In this document: positions 35,201-47,200 of the stretch, piece by piece | Layout: each line of letters begins with the position of its first letter | Position numbering within the stretch: the first letter of the stretch is position 1 | From: Crocodylus rhombifer | Lineage: Eukaryota; Chordata; Crocodylia; Crocodylidae | Length of the DNA stretch: 64,000 bases | Direction: 5' to 3' | Assembly (NCBI GenBank): GCA_038503035.1 | Contig: JAVSML010024359.1 | Location: 1,295,447 to 1,359,446 of the forward strand | The notes under the pieces: generated by a model | Databases searched by the model: none | The model's input: only the letters and a program-made list of their open reading frames with translations | What the model was told of the DNA's origin: nothing | Program-made: the position numbers and the translations under genes

Positions 35201-38200
35201 ATTTTTGCACCAGTCATTAAATGAGGAACTACCCAGCAGATTTCTAGGGAGGCAGACTTACCTTTTAAGAATTGGCTTTCAAATACAAATGCAAATTATA
35301 CTTTGGATAAACTAATTATTGAAAACCCTGCGACTGTTCAGTACAGTACCTGCAGGAACAAGTCTTTTTACCTAGAAATGAAAGTTTGGAGAGGATGCTA
35401 TAGTATTCCCTGTTGTATAGATATGTGGATAGTCTTCTCAGACTCCAGTTTTAGACAAAAAAATTCAGACGGCTCTAAATTGCTGCACTAAAATTGGCCC
35501 AGTTTCATTCATTTAATGCTGATGCTGTTTAAAAAAGGTTTGAAGCAATCACAGTAAAAAGTTAACCTTCTAAACCATTGATCCTCAAACTTTTTGGGCT
35601 TGAGTCACCTCTTTATAACTTGTGTGAATTGAGGTACCCAATTTCAAAAACTAATTTATATATTGCAGTGTTTACCTCTTTACAGAGAGGCAGGCAGGCC
35701 AGTGAAGTAGAGGATCCACCAGGCAAGGACAACCCTGTGTACCTCTCTGCTTATCTCCCTGGGGGAGAATCATTTTTGTAGACCGTAACAGAGTCGGTCT
35801 GGAACCATAAGTTCTGAATATGTAGGCTTTCACTAAAAAGTGATATATAAACTAACATTTTGGCCCTCCATCACTTGCCTAGGAAAATCTGCCCAATCAC
35901 CATTTTACAAATGGATTTTTTTTCAAGTTCTGGTTTTGTGTGTGTGTCTGGCTGGGAATATTTGGATAACAGGATTGTGATACAGATAATTGAGCCTTAG
36001 ATTTTTTCCATAATAGAACATTTTACATTTTACTTCAGGCAGTCCATATTAGGTAAACTAGATTCTGCCAGGTAAAGCAGTTATGCAGTGCTCAAATGCA
36101 GCTATTCTGTCAGGATGCAAAAATGCATAGTAGGAAATCCTCCTCTGAAAAATATTGAACTGTTCCAAGTCCTTTGCAAGATGAATATGGAGTGTAAGGA
36201 ATAAAGCCACTGGGTAAAATGAATCATGTCACAAAGGAAGACAGACATTATTTATTGTAACAGCTGGAGGAAAAACTTGACACATTTATTGGAGTTGTCA
36301 TTGTCTAGAATGGCTATACCTGTGATAATGTAAATACAGAGATATTTGTCTCTGATTGGAATGTCTTCTGTCTAGCGTAAAAAAGCAGACTTTAAGCTTC
36401 TGGGTACTATCTATAAAATATCTAGGTTCCGCCTTCTAGGAAGTGGGTAGGTTACTTGAGCTAAGACCATTTCACTCCTAAGACCTTATATTGATGTCTT
36501 AACTAACCAGAGTTTGTTCAGATGCTTAATCTTTCTCAAAATTGGCAGGTATAGCGAATTTAGTCCCTTCTGGCCCTAATGTCTGTGAAATTTGGTTGCA
36601 TGGGCATAGTGTTTACACCAGTATTTTAGGATGTAGTTTCGACTTTGAGTCAGTAGAAGGTAGAAGAAGCATAGTCCAATGCCATTAATGTTTCTGGGAA
36701 GACTGGTAAAAAACAGGATGGAATTATTCTTTACATTCAGTTCTACCAATTAACTAGAGCTAGATATCTACAATTTTATCTTTTGCAACAAGGGATGTAT
36801 TAAACTCAGTTTCTGTTAGAAATAGCAGCTAATAGTGTTTAGTTTATCAATAAATTAGTGATGCATTTTGTTAAAATAGATTTTTTACCAGCAAGCTTTT
36901 CTACATCAGTTCATTTGTTTGTGTTTGTAAGACATTTGTAAAAATCTATCTGTGTATCTTCATTGATAGGAGCATTGCCAGCAGATTGAGGGACGTGATT
37001 ATTCCCCTCTGTTCTGCACTGGTAAGGCCACATCTGGAGTAGTGTGTCCAGTTTTGGGCCCCCCACTATAGTAGGGATGTAGACAAGTTGGAGAGAGTCC
37101 AGCAGAGGGCAGCAAAAATGGATAGGGGGCTGGGACACATGACTTATGAGGAGAGGCTGAGGGAACTGGGCTTATTTAGTTTAGACGGACAGAGATTCAA
37201 AAAGCCTGAGTTGATTCAATCTTTGCAGGTTATTCTAACCTGGCTAGGCTAAATCATTTTTTAACCCAGACAGACATCCCAGACTGTGGTCACATGCCTC
37301 CAGTGGCTCAGGCTAGAAGCTGGGAGGTGCTAGGGCAGCCCTTCATTTGCTTCCACAGGACAGAGCTGAGGGGGGTGTCGTCAAGCCCTTGGCAGGATGC
37401 ACTGGTTATTTCTTCCCTGCCCCTCCAGCTGCCCAGCAGGGAATGTTTATCACCCCTAACTGAGTGTTTATCAACTCATTGATAAAACAAAGCCTCTCTC
37501 CATTAACTAATGGAGTTCTCTTTACAGAGCTCTTCCAAGGAGGGGCATTAAGCTACCTGTTGATTAGCTCCAAAAAGCCTGTCTTTCTCTGTCCTCTTCC
37601 ACAGCAGGGACTATAGCTAGTGTGTGGTCTGTTAGCTAATGCCAAGGTGTCTGCATAAGGCAGAGGAGAAGGGGGAATAATCCCTGCTTAGCAAGAAGAA
37701 GCCAGGCAGACGCTCTGTTCCTGCAAGCCTGTGCCGAGCAGAGGGGAGGGGCCAGCCCTGGACCCTGCCCAGTCCAGAGAGCATGCCGGGATGCTGGGGG
37801 GTGTCTGGTTCATCTTAAATCAGCAAGGGGTTTGGGACAGACCTTGCATAAACTGGTTTGAGCCAAATCAGTTAAGTCTGATAAACCTGGTTGAATGTAG
37901 TATCTCAGACCGGTTTCAGCCATTTTCAAACTGGCTTATGCGCACTGAATATCTGTTCTGTTACAGATTTAAACCAGTTTCTGATCACAAACCGGTTTAT
38001 GTGTAATATCTGTCCCTGGCCAAGAAGACCAGGGGGCGAGGGGGGATTTGGTAGCAGCCTTTAACTACCTGAAGGGTGGTAACAAACAGAGTGGAGCTGG
38101 ACTGTTGTCAGTGGTGACAGATGACAAAACAAGAAGCAATGGTCTCAAGCTGCAGCAAGGGAGGTTTAGGTTGGATATTAGAAAAATAACATTTCTTGCT

Positions 38201-41200
38201 ACAAGGGTGATGAAGTACTGGAACAGGTTACCTAGGGAGGTGGTAGAATCCGCATCCTTGGTGCTTTTTAAGGTACAGCTCAACAAAGCCCTGGCTGGAA
38301 TGATATAATTAGGGATGGTCCTGCTTTAAGCAGGAGGTTGGACTAGATGACCTCCTGAGGTTAATCTTCTATGATTCTATGTATCATTTGTGTCTAAAAC
38401 TATATGGTTTGCAATAGAAGAGATTAATAGTTGTAAAATACAAACTAGGATACCTACAGAACTGTGACATTTCTGCTAATTTCATGTATTATAATCTTTC
38501 TCTTGATAGGTACAAGAAAACTCACCAGGGCATAGAGCTGGACTGGAGCCATTCTTTGATTTTATTGTTTCCATTAATGGTTCGAGATTGGTAAGCTTGC
38601 TGTATTATGAAAACTTATTTACATATAAGCGATGGCAGGAATGTATTATTGTTGCTAAACTGAGTCAACGTTTTATTTAAATCATTCATTGATAGTTTCT
38701 GTACCTTGGCAAACCTAGAAACTGGTTTTGAGTTGTTTACCTTGCCATCACCCCAATAGTTTAACTTTCAGCAAAATTTAAACTGGAGAATAATAGGGCA
38801 CTGTGCTGAATGCTTGTAAGGCCATGTTTCCTTTCCCTGACTGAGGCCCTAATCTTCTAAAGGATGATAAGGAAGCCCTGTAACCTTAGTGTTGCTACGG
38901 TACTGGAATTGTTAGCAGTATGGATGAAGGAGGAAGAACATGGTCAAACCCCTTTAGATTTTTCAAACATGAAATTTCTGCTGCCAGAGCAAGCTGAGCT
39001 AGCAGGAAAGTAGGAATGCTTGGGTGTTGCCTAGGCACATTTTCTACAGATCTGTGATTTGATCTTCGTGCCTCCCATTCAAGCACAGATTTCTTTCTCA
39101 GAAAAGATAATGGGTCCTGTGGGACAAGCAGGGCAAATGGAGCTTGTCATTGAAAAGGTCATGTTCATTCTAGAGCCACTGAAGTGTACTTTTTTATGCT
39201 GCTTTGATCCTGCTGCTAGCCCAGCTGGAAGTACACACATGTTCCTCTTAGATCCTGAAGTAGCAGATGACTGTAGAGAAGGAAAGCTACATGTCCCTGC
39301 AAGCTGATGTTGGCGACCGGCCTGGACAGCTAGAGACCCTCTGGGTAAAAATTCGTGGGGAATTCGGCACAGGGGACACAACGGTGGGAGTCTACTACAG
39401 ACCTCCCACTCAAAGTCCCGAGCTTGACCAGGAGTTCGCCCGGGAACTGACTGAGGCCGCTTGCTCCAGGACCTTGGTTGTCATGGGTGACTTCAATTAC
39501 CCGGACATCTCGTGGGAAGATCACTCAGCTAAATCTGAGCGGGCGCAAAGCTTTCTCTCGTGCGTGGATGACCTCTACCTGACTCAAGAAGTCTATGGGC
39601 CAACGAGAGGCAAAGCGCTGCTTGACCTGGTACTGGCTACGGGGGACGACCTAATCGGCAACCTAGTGATTGATGGGAAGTTGGGTGACAGCGACCACGA
39701 GCTGATCACCTTCACCATCCGCCGTAAAGCTGGCAAGTCAGTCAGCAACACAGAAGTCCTTGACTTCAGAAAAGCCGACTTTGACAAGCTCAAGAGGCTT
39801 GTCGGTCGGGCCCTCAGGGACCGTGACCCCAGGGAGATGGGAGTTCAAGAAGAGTGGTTGCTCCTCAAGGAAGCGATCCTCAGTGCACAAGCTAAATCTA
39901 TTCCAACACGGAGGAAAGGCAACAAGAAGGCACAGCAGCCCCCCTGGCTCTCCAGAGACCCAGCGGACCTACTGTGGCTAAAAAGGAAAGCCTACAAAGG
40001 ATGGAGGATGGGATTCACCTCCAAGGAGGATTACTCCGCGCTGGTCCGGTCCTACGGGGACCAAACCAGGAAAGCCAAGGCTGCAACTGAACTCCAACTA
40101 GCTTCAGGCATCAAGGACAACAAAAAGTCCTTTTTCAGATATGTGGGGAGCCGGAGGAAAAGCAAAGGCAATGTTGGACCCCTGCTAAACCAGATGGGGC
40201 AACTGACAACTGATGCCCAGGAAAAAGCCAACCTATTAAATAGGTACTTTGCGTCAGTCTTTCATCAGTCACATGGGATGCCCATGCCTGCTATGGGACA
40301 GGGAAATCTGGGTGAGGGGAATCCCCTACCCTCCATCAATGCTGACCTCATGAAGGAACACCTTGAGAAGCTGGATACCTTCAAGTCAGCCGGCCCTGAC
40401 AACCTGCACCCCAGGATACTCAAAGAGCTGGCGAGCGTCATAGCCCAGCCCCTGGCACGGATCTTTGAAAACTCCTGGCACTCTGGTGTAGTGCCCGAAG
40501 ACTGGAAGAAGGCCAATGTGGTGCCGATCTTCAAGAAAGGGAGGAGAGTGGATCCAGCTAACTACAGCCCATTAGCCTGACTTCTATCCTGGGGAAGATC
40601 TTAGAAAAGTTTATTAAGGAGGCCATCCTGGAGGGACTGGCCCAGGCTAACATTCTAAGGGATAGCCAGCACGGGTTTGTTGCGGGTAGGTCTTGTTTGA
40701 CCGATCTCATTTCCTTCTATGACCAGGTGACCTATCACCTGGACAAGGGAGAAGAGATTGATGTCATATATCTTGACTTCAAAAAAGCTTTTGATCTGGT
40801 ATCCCATGATCACCTCTTGGCCAAACTGGCCAGTTGTGGTCTTGGCTCCACCACTATCCGCTGGCTGGGAAATTGGCTTCGTGGTCGGACCCAGAGGGTT
40901 GTGATTGATGGCAGTCACTCATCATGGTGCCCTGTGACCAGTGGGGTCCCTCAAGGCTCTGTCCTGGGACCCATACTGTTCAACATCTTCATTAACGATG
41001 TGGACATTGGAGGCAGGAGTGGGCTGGCCAAGTTTGCCGATGACACCAAACTTTGGGGCAAAGCATCCACGCCAGAAGATAGGCGGGTGATCCAGGCTGA
41101 CCTGGACAAGCTCAGCAAATGGGCAGACAAGAACCTCATGGTGTTTAACACCGAAAATGCAAGGTTCTCCACCTTGGGAGGAAAAACCTGCAGCATCCTT

Positions 41201-44200
41201 ATAGGCTCGGCAGTGCTACGTTGGTTAGCACTACAGAAGAAAAAGACTTGGGGGTCATCATTGACCACAAGATGAACATGAGCCTGCAATGTGATGCTGC
41301 GGCTAGTAAAGCGACCAAAATGCTGGCGTGCATCCATAGATGCTTCTCGAGCAAGTCCCGGGACGTCATTCTCCCCTTGTACTCGGCCTTGGTGAGGCCG
41401 CAGCTGGAGTACTGCGTCCAGTTTTGGGCTCCACAATTCAAAAAGGCTGTGGAGAAGCTTGAGAGAGTCCAGAGGAGAGCCACGCGCATGATCAGAGGTC
41501 AGGAAAACAGATCTTACGATGATAGGCTGAAAGCCATGGGACTCTTTAGCCTGGAAAAGCACAGGCTCAGGGGTGATCTGATGGCCACCTATAAGTTTAT
41601 CAGGGGTGACCACCAGGATCTGGGGGAACGTCTGTTCACCAGAGCGCCCCAAGGGATGACGAGGTCGAACGGTCACAAACTCCTGCAAGACCGTTTCAGG
41701 CTGGACATAAGGAAGAATTTCTTTACTGTCCGAGCCCCCAAGGTCGGGAACAGTCTGCCAGCGGAGGTGGTTCAAGCACCTACATTGAACACCTTCAAGA
41801 GTTAATTGGATGCTTATCTTGCTGGGATCCTATGACCCCAGCTGACTTCCTGCTCTTTGGGCAGGGGGCTGGACTCGCTGATCTCCTGAGGTCCCTTCCA
41901 GCCCTAATGTCTATGAAATCTATGAAATGTTTCCGAAAGATGATGCGACTCTTCTATGCCTATCTTGTCTTCCATTATCTGTAATGTAAAATAGTGAAAC
42001 TGCATCTATGCAGACTTGTCAGCAGAGATTTAAAAATTCAGAAGTACTTCAGAGCTCCCATGATCAAAGTGAGGCTCTAATGCTAGGGACAGAAATTAAA
42101 CATAAATTGGTATAAGTGATTGGAAACTGGTTCAAATCTGTAACGCAACGTAAGTTCAGTGCACATAAACCACTTTCAAAATGACTGAAGCCAGTTTAAG
42201 ATAAACCTGGATGGATTTAGTATCAGACTTAACTGATTTAGGTTAAACTGGTTTATTCAACTTCTGTCCCAGATCCCCTCCAGGTGCAAGTTAACCTATA
42301 GTTAGTTCCCCAACATCCCAGGATGCTTTGCGCCTCACCCAGGAAAGCCCCCTTCATGGGGTGGGCAGGCTAGCTCTCTCCCAGGCTGTTTGCTCTAGCT
42401 GAGTAAGGAGGCATGCACTAATGCCCCCCAGCTTCTGGCCTAAGCCACTGCAAGCATGTGGCTGCATTTCAGTGAATGTCTGTTTGCTTGCTTATTGGTT
42501 CAATCTGTGCTAACCTGTGAAGACTGAATCAATTCAATGTTGAGCTTCTTGATTGTCTGTACTTAGAGCCATTGCACTAAACACTGGTCCAGTTCCTTCA
42601 AAGAATTAGCACCTGAAGCCAGAGTAAACTTGAAGCACCATTATGACAGCTGTCAGAATCGCAAGGTTCATTTTTTTTAAATAGTTGCCTGTTAAAGTGA
42701 AGTGTGAATGTTTTATAGCCTATAGTTAGGATCCTGAAACAGTTTTTGTACATAGTTTCATAGTTAGCAGGGTCAGAAGAGACCTGAGCAGATCATCAAG
42801 TCCGACTCCCTGCCATGGCAGGAAAGACTACTGGGGTCAAATGACCCCAGCAAGGTGATTATCTAGCCTTGCCTTAAAGACCCCCAGGGTAGGAGCCAGC
42901 ACCACTTCCCTTGGAAGTTGGTTCCAGATTCTAGCCGCCATAACAGTGAAGTAGCGCCTCCTGATGTCTAATCTGAATTTACCCTCTGCCAGCTTGTGAC
43001 CGTTATTTCTAGTCACTCCTGGTGGTGCTTGGGGGAACAGGGACTCCCCCAATGCCTGTGGTCCCCTCTGACTAGTTGGTAACAGGCCACTAGATCCCCC
43101 CTCAGACTTCTCTTGTGGAGGCTGAACAGGTTCAGTTTCCTGAGCCTCTTGTAGGGCCTGCCCTGCTGCCCCCTGATCATGTGAGTGGCCCTCCTCTGGA
43201 CTCTCTCCGTGTTGTCCACATCTCTCTTGAAGTGCGGCAGCCAGAAGTGGACTCAGTACTCCAGCTGAGGCCTGACCAGTGCCACATAGAGGGGGAGGAT
43301 CACCTCCTTGAGGTGCATCTGTGGATGGATGACAGGGTACAGTTGGCCTTCCTGACTGCATCCCCATGCTGCCGGCCCATGTTCTTCTTGGCATCAGCGA
43401 TGACTCCAAGATCCTTTTCTGCCTCTGCACTGATGGAAAGGGAGTTCCCCAGCCTGTAGGTATGGTGTCGGTTGTTCCTCCCCAGGTGTATCACCTTGCA
43501 CTTGTCAGTGTTGAAACCCATCCTGTTCTCATCCACCCACCCCTGTAACCTGTCTAGGTCTGATTGTAGCCTATTCCTTCCTTCTAGCTTGCCCACATCC
43601 CCCCATATCTTAGTGTCATCAGCAAATTTGAACACGGTGCTTTTTACCCCCTCATCCAAGTTGCTGATGAAGATGTTGAACAATGCGGGCTGGGCTGTAG
43701 TTGTGGGTGCTGCTTGGTTTGGCGATCCAAGGCTTCCTCCACCCTCATCTTCCCCTTCTCCAGCGGGCTTTAAATTAGGCTCGTCAAGGGGAGATCCGCC
43801 AACCTAGAAGAGAACACATGCTTACCTTTAGGGGAAAGGTGAAGCCCATCCCATCCAAGCACGTCTCATCGTGATGTGCAGGTTATTGTCAAGGAAGCCA
43901 AAGTCCGCCTCAAGACACCATTCCCAAAGCCGCCAGTTGGTCTCTGTGATGCACGTCTTGTGCTGTCTTCCGTGTCCGCTCACTGGTAGGACAGAAGAGA
44001 ATACCACCTGTGCACCTATCTCCTTCAGCATGCCCCCCAGAGCGTGGTAGTCCGCCATTAGGTGATCAGGGCTTCTCCTGGCTGCATTATTAGTACCCAC
44101 ATAGATTAGAACCATGGGGTAGTAATCAGTGGGCTAGATCACAGCCTGGATCATCCTTGTCACAAACTGAATCTTTGCTCCGAGTAGCCAGTAGACCTCG

Positions 44201-47200
44201 TGTGTCGAAGGGTCCTGGCGAAAGATGGGGCCCTCTGTACCTCTCAGGATGGAGTTGTCTATGACGATCACTCGACACTTTCTCCTCTGGGACTGCTTGG
44301 CTCCTTCGGCCTGCTCAGATCATGGAGAGTGTGGAGTTGCCTCCTCTCTGGTTGCCTCCTCTCCTTTCTTCTCCTCCAGTGTTTCCAGGGCCTCGTATCT
44401 GTTTTCCAGCCTGATTGGAGGAACTGGTACTGTTGTGTTGTGAGCTGTCCTGGTTCTGGAGGTGACCGTCTGCCACTCTGCAGTGGAGAGCACCTCCCAA
44501 GGTGCTTCTTCCTTGGGTGTGTGGCCCTGCAGGGAAAGGAAATAACCATCAATTCATCCTCCGCCTCCCTGATTCCCCTCGGCCTCCTAACCTCCTCCTG
44601 GAGCTCCCTTACCTGCACCTCCAAGGCCCTAAGGTGGGCACCTGCAGGACGGGTGTGGGGGCAACCCCTGCAGGCCAGGGAGTGGGGGGATGCCAGCTCC
44701 CCCATGGGCTCTGTCTGGGTGGAGGCCTCAGACAAGCCCTGGGTAGGCTGTGCCCCCGGTGCAGGGGCCCTAGCAGCACTCCACGTCGACACCATCGTAG
44801 GAGTTACTGTTTATTTATAGCTTAGTGCAGTGCCTTCACCCTGCCCTAGCAGGAGTCTCCTTCGTAGCCCTTCCTGCTCACCCGCCGGCGCAAACATAGA
44901 TGCAAATGCTGGCACGCTTTTATAGAGCGTGCCTATTTGTACGCTCTGTTCGTGCGGCACGGCTCCCTACTGGCTCAGCTAAGAGGGATCCAGGGGACTT
45001 CCCCTCCGGATCCAGCTCAGCTGTGTCCAGTCCCTTCGCCCACTTACCTCAGGGGGATCAGCTGATGCTCCGCTGCTGCTGCGTCCGCCTCTGCCTCTGC
45101 CTCGGGTCAGGTAAGGGGGCACACGTGCATGCAGGACACACATGTGCCTGGATTCCTCCTCTCCTCCCTGATCCTGGCTCCCGAGTGCCACAGACTTTGA
45201 TTAGCTCTTTACAACTAGAAAGTCTAGGTTTGACTACTCATTTTCCATTTTCAGCCCCTATTGTCAACCATGTAATTAGTTTCGCCAGAAGACTTAAATT
45301 TAACAATTGTAGTTTAAATCATGTCAGTTTTGGGTCTAATGATTTTTTTTTTACTATTTCAAAAAGGAAGCTTTCATTTGCAAATTTAAATTGGGGCCAG
45401 ATTTGTGGCTCTAATATGGCTTTTGAACAAGCAAATAATGCAAGTTAGTGGATTCTTTGCTATAGGAGTATTATTTCACTTGGAAAGTATTTTTAAATGC
45501 TTGCTTACTCGCAAGTTTAGAAGGCATTGTTACTTTGCACTTTTGGAGTAAATAAACGCTCCTGATTTTCTCATTAAATAGAGTAACCCTGCAACTGATG
45601 TTTTAACCCCCAACCTAAGCAGAAGTACTAAGTAAGAAGATACCATTGTTTAGCAAGCCTAATTACTACAGTATCAAAGCACAAAGATTTAGCTTGGATT
45701 GCTTATCTTTTTTTTGCATTTGTGCACATTTAAAATGCAAAATAAATATTACTGTGAGTACAGAAATTCTAAAATTTCACTTCATAGGAAACCTAGTGGA
45801 ATAGAAAGTTTATAAAATTACAGCAGCTGCTGTGAAATAAATATTTTGAATCTTTGCTATATATTTTCTATAGGTCTTGGAAATGTGAACCTGGCATTAC
45901 AGAATTGACCATTTGTTGTTGTTAAGCACTAAGCCCAAAGGTTTGTTTTATGTATGTTTCCAGAATAAAGACAATGACACGCTTAAGGATCTGTTGAAAG
46001 CAAATGTTGAAAAGCCTGTAAAAATGCTGGTGTACAGTAGCAAGACACTGGAACTGAGAGAAACATCAGTAACTCCGAGTAACATGTGGGGTGGACAGGG
46101 CCTGCTGGGAGTGAGCATTCGTTTCTGCAGCTTTGATGGAGCCAATGAAAACGTATGGCATGTGTTGGTATGTAAAGTATCTCAAAGATTTCTCTGACTG
46201 CAAAAATGTATTGCTTAAAAGACAATTTTAGCTGAAACTAACAAGCATTCACTCCTCTCTTGGGAACAAAGTGTTTGTGTGTTAGGTGATTCTGTTTCAG
46301 TGAAAACATGCATTCGGGGAATATTATCATATCTTACATTTCTGTGCATTGTGTTGTAATAGGAATTTTGAATGTTTTGTGGTATCTTAATAGGATGGAA
46401 ATAACATAGGAGTTTAATTAGACGTTTTCTGTTTTGTGTTTTTTAAATCCAGTCCATTTACCAGGCACCTTGATTCCTTTAGCCCAAAGTGTGTGTGTGG
46501 GGGGGGGGGGGGGGGGGTTACTTTTTTCTAAAACAAGGAAAATATTTAACTTTGTGACTTCATATCTTGAAACTAGGAAGTAGAACCAAATTCTCCTGCT
46601 GCTCTAGCTGGTCTTCGGCCCCATAGTGACTATATCATTGGAGCAGACACAGTCATGAATGAGGTATTTATACATGAACTTTGAATTACATTTACTTAAA
46701 TCATAGGCATAGAATGCATGGGGGCCCTCCTTGGGAAGAGTCCCACCCTTCCCTAATTGGGTGGGGCAATTCCAAAATGGGAACATCATGTCCTGGTTCT
46801 GACCTGTATGATTCTGGGACTGCATTTGTCCCAGATTCACAATATTATGCAGGGACTTGGGTTTTCTATTCTATAAAAATGTGGGAAACAACTGATTTCC
46901 CCTTGCAGGCTGGCAGAGTTCTAGCCTGCAAGGGGCTGCAGGATGCAGGGGGCACCACGTGCACATTTGCACGCACCCACATGTATGTGGCTGGGAATTC
47001 AGCCCCAGGCAGCAGTGAAAAGCAGCTCCTCTGGCTGCCTCCAGAGAAGTTGCAGGGGTGGGGGGAGCAGGGGGGGTCAGAAGTTGAGGGAGGGAGTGAG
47101 GCAGGGGATAGGCCTGGGGACACTGCCCACGTGGGGCGGTGCATGGGGCCTGGAACTAGGGTGGGGAGCAGGACAGCCACAGGAGCCTTGTCCATAAGTG

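Noticed and set aside
39267..40580. Longest open frame in the window (437 codons), considered as a host gene.
   Set aside because: It is the endonuclease and N-terminal reverse transcriptase of a CR1 LINE, continued after single-base breaks.
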